Source of the DNA: Paenibacillus sp. 453mf
GTDB taxonomy: Bacteria > Bacillota > Bacilli > Paenibacillales > Paenibacillaceae
Reading direction: 5' to 3'
Length of the DNA: 64,000 nucleotides
Assembly: GCF_900116105.1 (NCBI RefSeq)
Contig: NZ_FPAC01000001.1
Coordinates: 920,862 to 984,861, forward strand
This document shows, piece by piece, positions 28,130 to 36,560 of the stretch; position 1 is the first letter of the stretch; every line of letters begins with the position of its first letter. A program made the position numbers and the translations under genes. Below the pieces are notes generated by a model. It saw nothing but the letters and a program-made list of their open reading frames with translations, did no database searches and had not been told where the DNA came from.

Positions 28130-28441
28130 GCTATAATAAGACGAAATAAGACGAAGCTCTTCTGAATTGATCAGAAAGAGCTTTTTTGTTTTCTTTGTCA
28201 AGCACTATTTGATGTGACAGTTTGTAGTATTAGTTTGTTGTACAATTCTGCTCTAGGAAGGTGGATTCCAGGATTGTTATTAAGGATTACTACTCTAATA
28301 TTTGGTGAAAGAAAAATGGGTGAATAAATTTCAAGTGGTAGTTGTAAAGGGCTTAGATTTTTGTAAATTAGTCTTATGAAATTTATAATGGTTTGTACGT
28401 AAGAGTGCAGTCCATTCATTTAATGATAGGGTGATTTATCT
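28130..28441 (+). other. Nitroreductase-PD-(D/E)XK gene intergenic region
   Basis: 312 nt. It contains the terminator at 28154-28187, then an A/T-rich stretch with no recognised motif. A GGGTGAT site precedes the next ATG. Confidence 0.55.
28154..28187 (+). terminator. Terminator after nitroreductase
   Basis: AAGCTCTTCTGA (28154-28165) pairs with TCAGAAAGAGCTT (28171-28183) with one bulged base, followed by TTTT. Confidence 0.88.
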
Positions 28442-29332
28442 ATGAGCTTGGCTTCATTATTGAATACGAATTCCACTTTGCAGAGAGTTATTCGAGAAGT
28501 GACACCAGTAGCCGGTGATTTTTATTCTGATGCAGCGGCAGCGCCATTCAAAAATAAAAACCTATTGGCAGAAGCCCAGTTCACAAGTTACGTGTCAGGC
28601 CTTATTCGAACCTCATTTCAATATCTAGCCTGTGCCATGATTGCGAGAAAGAACGGTGATTCTCCTGATATGGCGTTTAATCCATTTGTAGTAAAGGGAC
28701 ATGAAGTCATAAATGAGTTTTTTGAGGATGTTCCTGAGACTGCTGTACTGAATCAGCTATATGCCGAATTTAGATCAAAATGGACAAGCTTTGTTCATGG
28801 TGAGCAGATTCATCCCTCTGAGATGATCAGAGGTGCTTTTATGTGCAGTAAGCTCGATACGATATATCGAGTGGGCGTAAGGTCTACTTTTACCAGTACA
28901 GAACAATTTGTTAAACAATTTACAATACCCCCCACGCCAGATGTGATGGAGGACTTAATTCAATTAATTCAGATCTTCAATGAGCATTTTACCACTATCC
29001 ATGGCAATACGTTCTACTCCCCGTCCTTTGATCAAAAACGCAGGGTGGTGGGCGGTGCTTACGCTGATGTGATGAACGACGGTACCTTATATGAGTTAAA
29101 GGTGAATAAAAAATCAGGATATGCTTGGAAGGAAGCTGCAGAGCTGGTTGGGTATTATTTGTTAAATAAAATAGAAGGAGAGCCGTACCCGATTAGGAGA
29201 CTAGCCTTCTACAGAGCTCGATTTGGCACTACCGAATACGTCGATGTCGATTGGCTTGAGAATAAATATGATCTAGACCATGCAGCAAGGATGTTATCTA
29301 AGGCGAAAAGAGGCGGTTTTGATTACAGTTGA
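28442..29332 (+). CDS. Predicted PD-(D/E)XK-fold nuclease, orphan
   Basis: 296 residues, no signal peptide. The C-terminal third has the arrangement typical of PD-(D/E)XK enzymes: GGAYAD (Asp209), TLYELKV (Glu218-x-Lys220), then a helix AAELVGYYLL and a beta-rich end. Similar sequences with LIDIKT and QLLGY at these positions occur in many phage and defence-related hypothetical proteins. The N-terminal 190 residues are mostly helical and unrecognised. It has no adjacent methylase or helicase. The assignment is from motif spacing only. Confidence 0.7.
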   Translation: MSLASLLNTNSTLQRVIREVTPVAGDFYSDAAAAPFKNKNLLAEAQFTSYVSGLIRTSFQYLACAMIARKNGDSPDMAFNPFVVKGHEVINEFFEDVPETAVLNQLYAEFRSKWTSFVHGEQIHPSEMIRGAFMCSKLDTIYRVGVRSTFTSTEQFVKQFTIPPTPDVMEDLIQLIQIFNEHFTTIHGNTFYSPSFDQKRRVVGGAYADVMNDGTLYELKVNKKSGYAWKEAAELVGYYLLNKIEGEPYPIRRLAFYRARFGTTEYVDVDWLENKYDLDHAARMLSKAKRGGFDYS

Positions 29333-29400
29333 GTGTATGTTGTTTATATTGTAATGTATCTAGTATCCTGTTCGAATGTAATATATCATCTACTGAATTC

Positions 29401-29434
29401 TATTGAAGTCTATTGAAGTCTATTGAAGTCTATC
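29401..29434 (+). repeat. 10-bp tandem repeat
   Basis: Three exact copies of TATTGAAGTC (29401-29430) and a partial fourth (TATC) follow the predicted nuclease gene. A second short direct repeat, CCCTATATT, occurs twice shortly downstream (about 29470-29490). These look like replication-slippage repeats. Confidence 0.85.
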
Positions 29435-29575
29435 AATCTCGATCGTATCCAATCTCATTCATTATTAATCCCTATATTAAACCCTATATTTAACTCATTT
29501 AAAATTATATCTATCTAATAGCTGCATCCTCAGGATGCTCTGTATTGAATGGTTAGTCCTATTGGTTAGAAATTC

Positions 29576-31159
29576 TTAATCATACTCCGGCATCGCAACC
29601 GATTTTAAATCTAAATTACGATATTGTATCGCTTCTGCAACATGTTCGATCTGGATTAAATCCTGCCCTCCCAAATCAGCAATTGTTCTGGCCATCTTCA
29701 GGATCCGATCATAGGATCTCATACTGAGTCCGAGGGCATCAATGGTTTGAACCAGCATTTCGGATGCATCACGCTCAAGGTTGGCATAACGTCTTAACAG
29801 TCTGCCGGACAGCTCACTATTCCAAGAGATAGGGTAATTCTTGTAGCGCGCTGCTTGAATTTTATGAACGGAGAGCACCATCTGAAGCATCGTTTCCGAA
29901 GAAGAGGTTACTGTTGCCTCTAATCCTTCTCTAGGTCTTGGAACTTCTACCTGCAGATCAATTCGATCTATTAAGGGACCGGATATTTTCGCACGATAAG
30001 CAGCAACCTTGGCAGGGCTACAGGTACAGCGCTGCAGCTGAGGATCTCCACCGGCGTATCCACACGGACATGGATTCATGGATGCAGCGAGCATAAAATG
30101 AGCAGGGAAAGTAAAGGCGGCTCTTGCCCGGCTCACTGTAACCTGCCGATCCTCTAACGGCTGCCTGAGCACTTCAAGCACTTGTCTGCTGAATTCCGGC
30201 AGCTCGTCAAGAAATAAGATCCCCCTATGGGCCAGACTTACTTCCCCAGGCTTGGGAACTGTCCCACCCCCGATAAGTCCTCCGCTCGAGATCGTATGGT
30301 GAGGGGAACGAAAAGGGCGTCTGGTTGCAAGCCCGCTGACTCCTTCTTTGAGCTTACCCGAAGCACTTAATATTTTGGTGACTTCCAGTGCCTCCAATTC
30401 AGACAGCGGTGGAAGAATGGTCGGAAGACGTTTAATGAGCATGGTTTTTCCCGTTCCAGGCGGTCCTACGAGCAGGATGTTATGCATGCCTGCTGCTGCA
30501 ATGGTCAATGCTCTTTTGACATGCTGCTGACCGAGAACATCCAGATAATCCTCAGGAAGGGAAGGATGCTCTTCATGAGCAGTCGAGGTAGGCGGACGAT
30601 GACTGATCAGATGCTTGTAGTTCTCTATCAAGATTTTTCCATCAGGTGAAGTTGAATTGTCCGGAATGATCTCTTTTAGATGAGAGAGGCCAAACACATC
30701 AATTCCACCAATAATTGCTCCTTCTGCGGCATTTTCTTGAGGCAGGATGACCGAATCAAAGCCCTGTCTGCGTGCTAAATCCACCATACTGAGAACGCCA
30801 GGCACAGGCCTAAGACTCCCATCCAGCGCGAGTTCGCCGAGAAACAGTGTCTTTTTGTCAGGGGGAAGCAGCAGCTGCTCACTGGTCGATAGTATTGCGA
30901 GGGCAATGGCTAAGTCAAAAGAGGACCCCTCCTTCTTCAGATCAGCTGGCGCCAGATTGATCGTAACCCGCTGCATCGGATACTGAAATCCGCAGTTCTT
31001 AATCGCTGCGCGAACCCGTTCCACCGCTTCTCTAATGGCCGAATCCGGAAGTCCGATGATGGAGGTCTGGGGCAGACCGTTCGAGAGATCCGTCTCCACC
31101 TCAATTAATACCCCATCTATGCCATATAAACATGCACCGTATAATTTTCCATACACCAA
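29576..31159 (-). CDS. comM: ComM/YifB-type Mg-chelatase-like AAA ATPase
   Basis: 527 residues. An N-terminal Lon-S5-like domain (residues 1-170, TSIIGLPDSAIREAVERVR) is followed by an AAA core with Walker A VGPPGTGKTM (232-239) and Walker B ILFLDELPEF, and a C-terminal domain with a Cys cluster NPCPCGYAGGDPQLQRCTC. In Gram-negative bacteria ComM is a branch-migration helicase in transformation. The start is TTG (31159) or GTG (31156). Its AAAGGGG ribosome site lies inside a hairpin. Confidence 0.92.
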   Translation of the reverse strand: MVYGKLYGACLYGIDGVLIEVETDLSNGLPQTSIIGLPDSAIREAVERVRAAIKNCGFQYPMQRVTINLAPADLKKEGSSFDLAIALAILSTSEQLLLPPDKKTLFLGELALDGSLRPVPGVLSMVDLARRQGFDSVILPQENAAEGAIIGGIDVFGLSHLKEIIPDNSTSPDGKILIENYKHLISHRPPTSTAHEEHPSLPEDYLDVLGQQHVKRALTIAAAGMHNILLVGPPGTGKTMLIKRLPTILPPLSELEALEVTKILSASGKLKEGVSGLATRRPFRSPHHTISSGGLIGGGTVPKPGEVSLAHRGILFLDELPEFSRQVLEVLRQPLEDRQVTVSRARAAFTFPAHFMLAASMNPCPCGYAGGDPQLQRCTCSPAKVAAYRAKISGPLIDRIDLQVEVPRPREGLEATVTSSSETMLQMVLSVHKIQAARYKNYPISWNSELSGRLLRRYANLERDASEMLVQTIDALGLSMRSYDRILKMARTIADLGGQDLIQIEHVAEAIQYRNLDLKSVAMPEYD

Positions 31160-31514
31160 AAAGCACCCCTTTACGTATTCGTCTCATAACAAAATCATGA
31201 GCGTATCAACGTGAAAAAAGGTGCTTCCTTATTTTCAAGTAAACAGGAATTAGATTTAATATAAATCATCTTACATCAAATAAACTGTATTCTGATTCTA
31301 TAAGGAAGATTCAAAAGTATAAATAATGGGCTACAAATTTTACTTACAGTTAATTGTAAATAGGGATAACTTGAAATGTCAAGTATGACTTTTTTGATGG
31401 TAATGAAATCCATATTGGTTGGCAGTGGGGTTCAAAAGTTATGAATGGAAAAGTATCTCTATTCGTGCTTATCACCGTAGAAAGGGATATGAGACGTTAC
31501 TTAAAAGGAGTGGT
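31160..31514. other. Divergent region between comM and the accessory island
   Basis: 355 nt with no credible gene. It contains the palindromic repeat copy 1 (31161-31240, the comM 5' leader) and an A/T-rich remainder. A near-palindrome TACAGTTAATTGTA (31345-31358) resembles MarR/OhrR-type operators but is unsupported by context. Confidence 0.5.
31161..31240. repeat. Imperfect palindromic repeat, copy 1 (comM leader)
   Basis: 80-nt element beginning AAGCACC and ending GGTGCTTCCTTATTTTCAAG, with arms AAGCACC (31161-31167) and GGTGCTT (31220-31226). It aligns with 36905-36981 (same ends, same orientation, diverged middle). Read on the minus strand it is the comM 5' leader, and the ribosome binding site (complement of 31166-31172) lies in its 3' stem. 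Confidence 0.75.
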
Positions 31515-32002
31515 GTGAAAAATGAAAAAAATAAAAAAATTAGCTCAGTATTAGCGGGAACGATTTTATCGGTTAGTATGCTAGGGAGCTCACTATCAGC
31601 GAATGCAACTACGCGCCAATTGTATCTGGTAGATTTTCCAGGATTACGATATACACTATGTAAACAATTCGACTACAGGAAAGGGAATTTAAAATGGCTT
31701 ACGTATTTTATGAACCATATAAAGAAGGTTATGGCACAGTCACTTATATATATTTCACGGTTCCGCAGGAAGAGTTGGGAAACTATGTAGAAGTTGACGA
31801 AGTACCGGGTCCTGAAAATTTGGCACCGGACCTAACACCAATTCAACGGATAGATATAACTAACAAAACTATTTTTTATGAATACGTTTCTAACGGATCG
31901 CTGGAATCGAAGGTGAAAGGGTTGCAGGGAGAAAATACAGCTCTTAACGAGGAATTGGGTAGCCTGCTAATGCAAAGCGCAGTTGATAAAGCAACTATGT
32001 AA
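31515..32002 (+). pseudogene. Frameshifted secreted protein remnant
   Basis: A GTG at 31515 with AAAAGGAG upstream starts a clear signal peptide (basic KNEKNKK, hydrophobic ISSVLAGTILSVSML, then SANA). The first frame ends at 31790. The protein-like sequence continues in another frame from about 31694 (AYVFYEPYKEGYGTVTYIYF) to 32002, ending in a coiled coil (ESKVKGLQGENTALNEELG). This indicates a single frameshift near 31690. No known family could be assigned. Confidence 0.6.
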
Positions 32003-32493
32003 AGCTTCAGAATGCTATTCACACTGCTGTAATGAATGAGCTCAAACCATTCGGTGTAATTGATCGGGGTCAGAAGACAGAGAACTTGCATATGGTCCGT
32101 GAAAGTAAAATGCCAGCAGTCTTGACAGAAAATCTATTTATAGATGTCTTAGCTGACTCAGAACGCTTAAAGCGTCCAGAGGTCATTCAGGCGATCATAG
32201 ACGGACATGTTAAGGGGATTGCATCATACTTCGGTATAAAGCGGAAGGAGACTGCTAAGGTGACTACAGAGAGGGATATTCATAAGGTTAGCGATTGGGC
32301 TGAGTCAGCCTGGGAAGAAATGACGAAGAACGGATACTATGACGGGTCCAGACCGGGTGCAACCCAGACAAGGGAAGAAGCAGCTGTCGTTATGTATCGG
32401 TTCAGAAAGAATTTCCTAAAACTTATTTCAATCATTTCTGAAGATATCGCCGAGCTTGATCGAAGACTAGTAGAGATTGAAGTAGCTGACTAA
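31990..32493 (+). pseudogene. Truncated phage-type N-acetylmuramoyl-L-alanine amidase
   Basis: Open from 31990 without a proper start. Residues KLQNAIHTAV, FGVIDRG, NLHMVRES and MPAVLTENLFID are the C-terminal half of an Amidase_3 hydrolase. This is followed by an SLH-like repeat typical of Bacillus phage endolysins (SDWAESAWEEMTKNGYYDG, REEAAVVMYR). The N-terminal zinc-binding half is missing. It abuts or overlaps the preceding remnant, so a deletion probably fused the two. Cell-wall hydrolase remnant of prophage origin, inferred. Confidence 0.75.
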
Positions 32494-32497
32494 ATGA

Positions 32498-32531
32498 AAA
32501 AGCCCTGTTCTCGTGGATAGGGCTTTATTTC
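32498..32531 (+). terminator. Terminator after amidase remnant
   Basis: AAAGCCCT (32499-32506) and AGGGCTTT (32519-32526) around a 12-nt loop, with only a short T stretch after. A moderate terminator. Confidence 0.65.
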
Positions 32532-32771
32532 CATTTAAACATCTTTTTTCTTATTTTGATTAAATAATAGCACCCATTAAATGAAATATATTCCTCTATT
32601 GTAAATATTTAAAGGTTAATCATGCTTAATCACTCTGCTATACTTATCAGTACACATTAGCAATAATTCCAAGACTTTCTTCCCTTGGATAATTATTAGC
32701 TAGTATGTCACTATTATCATTTGTCCGGGCAGTGATCATAGATCTATACGTAACATGAGGTGAATTGTTGA

Positions 32772-33356
32772 ATGAATAAGAAAAAAATAATAATAGTTGG
32801 GTTAGTGATCTCTCTCTTCGCTGTAGTTCTGTTTACTATGGGATTTACAGATGATAAGAATAACAATACCTACAAGTTCAATATTAAGTCAAATGATGAA
32901 CTATTAGAAGAGTTTAAGGATAGCTCTTTAACTATTGAAAACAACAAGAAATTTGGTAAAGAAAAACAATCACAACTTGTCTTAGATATTGAACTTCAAA
33001 AAAATGAAGAAATGTCGCCTGAGATGACACTTTATAATGGAAGTATATCGGGCAAGTTAAAACTGAAAGAAGAAAAACAATTTTTCAACTTTACAGGTCA
33101 AGATGTATTTCGTGAAGTGAAATATGACGATCGGACAGTTTACATTGGAAGTGTCTCAGTTCAATTAACAAATAAAGTTAACCAAGAAGAAGCAATCTTG
33201 GGTATCAGATTTGAACCTAAAACTAAAAAAATTGATGTTGCATTAACATCAGGGTCTATAGGTGAAACTGCCTTTATCCCATTTGGAGAGGCATTTCTAA
33301 CTAAAAATGACTGGGATCAAATCAATAAGATTATTTATGGAGAAAGCCAACAATGA
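32772..33356 (+). CDS. Unknown membrane-anchored or secreted protein (cluster gene 1)
   Basis: 194 residues. Residues 4-25 form a hydrophobic N-terminal segment after MNKKK that could be a signal peptide or anchor. The rest is polar, Lys/Glu-rich and predicted extracellular, with alternating beta-type stretches (SGKLKLKEEKQFFNF, YIGSVSVQLTN). A GAGGTGA site precedes it. It overlaps the next gene by 4 nt. It is strongly A/T-rich relative to the core genes. No family recognised. Confidence 0.8.
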   Translation: MNKKKIIIVGLVISLFAVVLFTMGFTDDKNNNTYKFNIKSNDELLEEFKDSSLTIENNKKFGKEKQSQLVLDIELQKNEEMSPEMTLYNGSISGKLKLKEEKQFFNFTGQDVFREVKYDDRTVYIGSVSVQLTNKVNQEEAILGIRFEPKTKKIDVALTSGSIGETAFIPFGEAFLTKNDWDQINKIIYGESQQ

Positions 33357-34237
33357 AAAAACAAAAACAATATATTACGTTGCTCATCGTTATTTTAGCT
33401 ATTTTCATTTTTTCAATTAAACCTTCTAGTGCTGTAGCCGATGCATATGAAAAGTACTATTATAAAGGTTATAATTATGCCACCGGGATCGGTGAATTAA
33501 ATTTCAATCCTAACGGTACTATACAAGAGAACAACGCTGCTACAATTGCTGTCTCTAGTTCTGTTGTTTATGATGGATTCTCAGGTAAAGCTAGAATAAA
33601 AACCTACACACGTAACGGCATAGTTCAACAGTGGTATAGTCGTAATTATAAAATGCCAGGTGACATAAGAGCTACACAGGTAACAAACTCAAAAATTGTA
33701 ACTACATTTAAGTCGCAAAGTGCTGTCGATAATTTTATTGCACCTTCGAATATATTACCAAAGGAATCCTCTAAAGTAGCTATTCCTGGTTTGGGATGGT
33801 TAGCTGACGGACTATCGATACCGTACTTAGGAGGTATCATTGATACAGCTCTCTTTTTAATCAATGAGTCATCAGGTGGAGTTAAACATAACATAGATGG
33901 ATTAAACAAATCTGCATCAATATACCTTACAAGTGTCTCAAAAGATAAAACAGAGATACCACCTAGTGTTGGCGTTGCAAATGCTGATAAATATACCGCA
34001 GGCGTGTACGATCCTGCAACAGGCACATATAAAGCAGGATACAAACCAAAATCGATAGGAGCAGTCTCAAACTTTTTGTTTCACTACGATGTTCCTGAAG
34101 GTGTTACAAGAAATTTACAAGCAAGTGCTAAGGCATATTACACTGTATTTACAACAAATGATATTTCTTATTACTATCCTGTTGATGTATATACTCGACA
34201 AGCTACGCACTACTTCACGATTACAGGAAGAAAGTAA
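33353..34237 (+). CDS. Unknown secreted protein (cluster gene 2)
   Basis: 294 residues. The signal peptide is clear: MKKQKQ, hydrophobic 7-22, then SSAVADA as a likely cleavage region. The mature part contains a Gly-rich hydrophobic stretch (PGLGWLADGLSIPYLGGIID) and Tyr/Thr-rich beta-type repeats near the end. ATGA overlap with gene 1 and 8 bp to gene 3 indicate one operon. A/T-rich. No recognised family. Confidence 0.82.
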   Translation: MKKQKQYITLLIVILAIFIFSIKPSSAVADAYEKYYYKGYNYATGIGELNFNPNGTIQENNAATIAVSSSVVYDGFSGKARIKTYTRNGIVQQWYSRNYKMPGDIRATQVTNSKIVTTFKSQSAVDNFIAPSNILPKESSKVAIPGLGWLADGLSIPYLGGIIDTALFLINESSGGVKHNIDGLNKSASIYLTSVSKDKTEIPPSVGVANADKYTAGVYDPATGTYKAGYKPKSIGAVSNFLFHYDVPEGVTRNLQASAKAYYTVFTTNDISYYYPVDVYTRQATHYFTITGRK

Positions 34238-34245
34238 GGTGAACT

Positions 34246-34686
34246 ATGAAAAAGAATATATTAATTTTGTTGGTGATTGGTCTAGCAATAATTATTGGAG
34301 TTTATTCAATAATTACAGCAAGTAAATACCACGCTCTCACTAGCAAAATTAAAGATCTTCAACAATTACAGCTTGTCAGCATAGACGAGCGGGCCGCTAG
34401 TATTAATTATCGGTTTTCAGCTTTAATTACTGATAATAACATTACGAATCAGGAAATGATTGACGCGGCTTTCCTCATTGAAGAATTCAGAAATATAACT
34501 GAACCATATGGTGCGCTTACTCCACTTGATGAAGATGAGGGTGCACTCGGTGCATTATATGCAGTTTACGGGAAAGCTTGGAAGGCTATAAACTATAAAC
34601 CATCTGACATCACTGTAAATGATGTTAAGAAAATAAACAATTCAATTGATGAATTTAGAAATGGTGTTAAAGCCTTGGGGCATTAA
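34246..34686 (+). CDS. Unknown membrane-anchored protein (cluster gene 3)
   Basis: 146 residues. One N-terminal membrane segment (residues 4-24) is followed by a short coiled coil (HALTSKIKDLQQLQL) and a helical domain of about 100 residues with no known motif. Expected topology is N-in, C-out. The upstream AAGGTGA site is good. Third gene of the 32772-34686 operon. Confidence 0.78.
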   Translation: MKKNILILLVIGLAIIIGVYSIITASKYHALTSKIKDLQQLQLVSIDERAASINYRFSALITDNNITNQEMIDAAFLIEEFRNITEPYGALTPLDEDEGALGALYAVYGKAWKAINYKPSDITVNDVKKINNSIDEFRNGVKALGH

Positions 34687-34860
34687 TGTTGAAACAAAAT
34701 AAGCCCATTTGTATAATAAGAAAATATATGAGAGGTCATGTTCCTTGAGAATAGGCCTCTCCAGAGTTGAATGCTTTTAGCTTTCATTTGTTCCGAAATC
34801 ATCGCAAAGCTTGATTAGAAGAAATAAAGCAGATAATGATTAATTTATAAAAATCAAAAA

Positions 34861-34894
34861 TACCCTCGCTTAATTTGGCGAGGGTACATTTTTT
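34861..34894. terminator. Bidirectional terminator
   Basis: TACCCTCGC (34861-34869) and GCGAGGGTA (34878-34886) around an 8-nt loop, with CATTTTTTAT on the + side and TTTTTG on the minus side. It can end both the three-gene cluster and the small minus-strand frame. Confidence 0.85.
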
Positions 34895-35126
34895 ATAGCT
34901 TTTGAATAGTTGAAATAGTAATCAATGTGGCGTTTGTTGTACCTCCACCTATATTAGCAAAAGAATAAGCTGCCGTTGGGACTCCTCTTAATCTAACAGT
35001 ATCACCTTCTAGAATATCTCCAGTAGAACCAAAATAATATCCCGTGATTGAATTAAAGTCATCGTCCAAGATATGTACAAAAGCTATCGTTCCAGTTTCG
35101 GTCTCTTCTTCTTGAATAGTTATCAC
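34893..35126 (-). pseudogene. Small fragment, probable C-terminal remnant of an OB-like protein
   Basis: 77 residues from a GTG with no good ribosome site. The frame is open further upstream to a stop at about 35153, with protein-like residues SITGDVITIQEEE. The pattern DILEGDTVRLRGVPTAAYSF-x-LITIS resembles an OB-type beta barrel seen in secreted Bacillota proteins; this is an impression only. It sits among clear gene remnants, so it is more likely a 5'-truncated fragment than an intact gene. Confidence 0.45.
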
Positions 35127-35260
35127 ATCACCTGTAATAGATTGGATCGGCTACACCAAATTATAGGTTTACAGAATTAATTTTAATATGATAGATTGCT
35201 TTAGGCGAGTTAATGTTAAAATAACTATTATTGAGTATTTTTAACAAATAAACATTGTAG

Positions 35261-35520
35261 GAGGACAATGACTTATTTAATAGAGAAATTATTGGACACA
35301 GTGCAGGGCCTTTAATTTCTCGTGCCTTTGCCACGGTAGAAGGCGACTTGAGCGACATTCAATGGTTTCATACGGATCGTGGCAGTGAATTTAAGAACCA
35401 AACGAAGGATGAGCTGCTAGGGGCGTTCGATATTGGTCGCTCTCTTAGCACGAAAGGTTGTCTCTACGACAAGCCACCTACAAAGTAGTGAAAACAGAAT
35501 TTGTAAACCAGATGAAGTAA
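35261..35520 (+). pseudogene. IS3-family (IS150-type) transposase fragment
   Basis: An internal piece of an OrfB integrase (rve) domain: DLFNREIIGHSAGP, then WFHTDRGSEFKNQTKDELLG and FDIGRSLSTKGCLYDK, which surround the second catalytic Asp. It stops at a TAG near 35487, and KTEFVNQ continues in a shifted frame with the segment between deleted. Both ends of the transposase and any inverted repeats are missing. Inactive remnant. Confidence 0.82.
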
Positions 35521-35522
35521 GT

Positions 35523-35817
35523 TATATTGACCCGTAAGGTTTATTTAAGAGTGAACCAAAGGGTTTGGGGAATAATACTCTAAATCCTAAAGACATCCAT
35601 TCATTATATGCAAAGTTCTATTAAAAATAAAACCGGTGAGTATACAGTAACAGGATATGCAAATGCATTAAAATCAGGTACTCTATCACCTACTGATTTA
35701 AAAAGAATTAATGTATGGAAAGATGATTCAATGAAAATATGGACTTTGAAGAAATAACCAGTCAATTGGGCTTCAAAAGAGATAGTCAGATGTGGAAATG
35801 AATTATATTAAGAGTTA
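35523..35817 (+). pseudogene. Decayed RHS/YD-repeat toxin tip
   Basis: Starts with YIDP-stop-GLF, an RHS repeat-end signature (DPLGL) broken by TAA at 35535. It continues as NNTLNPKDIHSLYAK, shifts frame near 35610, then reads GEYTVTGYANALKSGTLSPT and INVWKDDSMKIWTL, a pattern I recall from polymorphic-toxin nuclease tips. After a further stop (35755) PVNWASKEIV resumes. The segment normally carrying DHRR is deleted, so no activity is expected. It abuts the IS fragment. Confidence 0.65.
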
Positions 35818-36044
35818 GAAAAAGTAAAGGATAAGGAACAATTCACAAAGTTTATTTCTTTGTTAGCAAATGATTTTAAGTTAAAGCCCGACGAATGGGA
35901 GAATAGTGATATAGAGAGCTTTCTTCATGGGTTAAAATCGTGGGTAGAAGATATGGAGGGTTATTATGAAAATGACAACCTCCCAATCCCAACGACATAA
36001 ACTGGAATTTTATTGCAACTATAGTTTATGTAGTTAAACTATAA
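35798..36044 (+). pseudogene. Frameshifted immunity gene (DUF7660-like)
   Basis: An ATG at 35798 starts MNYIK, then a missing base shifts the frame to ELEKVKDKEQFTKFISLLAN, DEWENSDIESFLHGLKSWVE and DMEGYYENDNLPIP. A second one-base shift near 35990 leads to NDINWNFIATIVYVVKL and a stop at 36042-36044. This matches the WENxxLExFLxAxxSWxEDMxGYYxNxxxPxPxxxxW pattern I associate with DUF7660. It lies directly after the toxin tip, as immunity genes do. Two frameshifts make it non-functional. Confidence 0.65.
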
Positions 36045-36137
36045 GAAATAATTTAAAAAAACCTTGATAGGCTTTTAGCTTTTTTTATATTTCACTGTTC
36101 TGTTCAGTACCTTGGCAATCGCTCTGGCGAGCTTTTT

Positions 36138-36446
36138 ATGTTAGAAATATTGAAGAAATTTAATGGATTCATTGCGGAATATAATTGGGAAGTAGGACTC
36201 GCTATGCTAAAAAATGACCTCATAGGAATTATAGCTGGGATATTCTTTACTTGGATTGGATATTTTTATGTCAAAGATTTATATAATGTCGTTAAAACGG
36301 GATTAAAGGAGCAGGAAGCAAAACCTGCAATGTTTCTCGCTGTATTATTTGAGATTCTAACTTCCTTTAGCACATTAGGATACCTATTATCTTTCGTTGG
36401 AGGAATACTAATCACTTTGATTAGCATATATTCAATATTATTTTGA
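36138..36446 (+). CDS. Small predicted membrane protein
   Basis: 102 residues with about three hydrophobic segments (residues roughly 28-46, 70-86 and 87-102). No recognised family. The ATG follows a terminator-like GGCGAGCTTTTT and has no clear ribosome site; translation from Met23 (GTAGGA upstream) is an alternative. It could be a holin-like or immunity-type membrane protein, but nothing in the sequence proves this. Confidence 0.5.
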   Translation: MLEILKKFNGFIAEYNWEVGLAMLKNDLIGIIAGIFFTWIGYFYVKDLYNVVKTGLKEQEAKPAMFLAVLFEILTSFSTLGYLLSFVGGILITLISIYSILF

Positions 36447-36481
36447 GATTATTCGTAATCTATAACGTCGTGCTGTTTATT

Positions 36482-36512
36482 AGCTGTCGAGAATGATCTC
36501 GGGAGCTTTTTT
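36482..36512 (+). terminator. Terminator after small membrane protein
   Basis: AGCT and CGAG pair with CTCG and AGCT, separated by a 2-nt internal loop, followed by TTTTTT. Confidence 0.7.
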
Positions 36513-36560
36513 CATGCCTCTTAGATTAGGATTAGACTAAGCTTAATTCCGATACCTTAA

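Noticed and set aside
28198..28419. 73-codon minus-strand frame between nitroreductase and the nuclease gene
   Set aside because: No ribosome site, no motif and A/T-rich composition; looks like chance.
29401..29434. 10-bp tandem repeats as a CRISPR remnant
   Set aside because: There are no spacers, the unit is too short, and no cas genes are nearby.
31345..31358. TACAGTTAATTGTA as an OhrR operator
   Set aside because: It lacks the central base of the known TACAATT-N-AATTGTA site, and no peroxide-related gene follows.
35161..35358. 65-codon minus-strand frame over the IS fragment
   Set aside because: It is antisense to the clear transposase sequence on the + strand.
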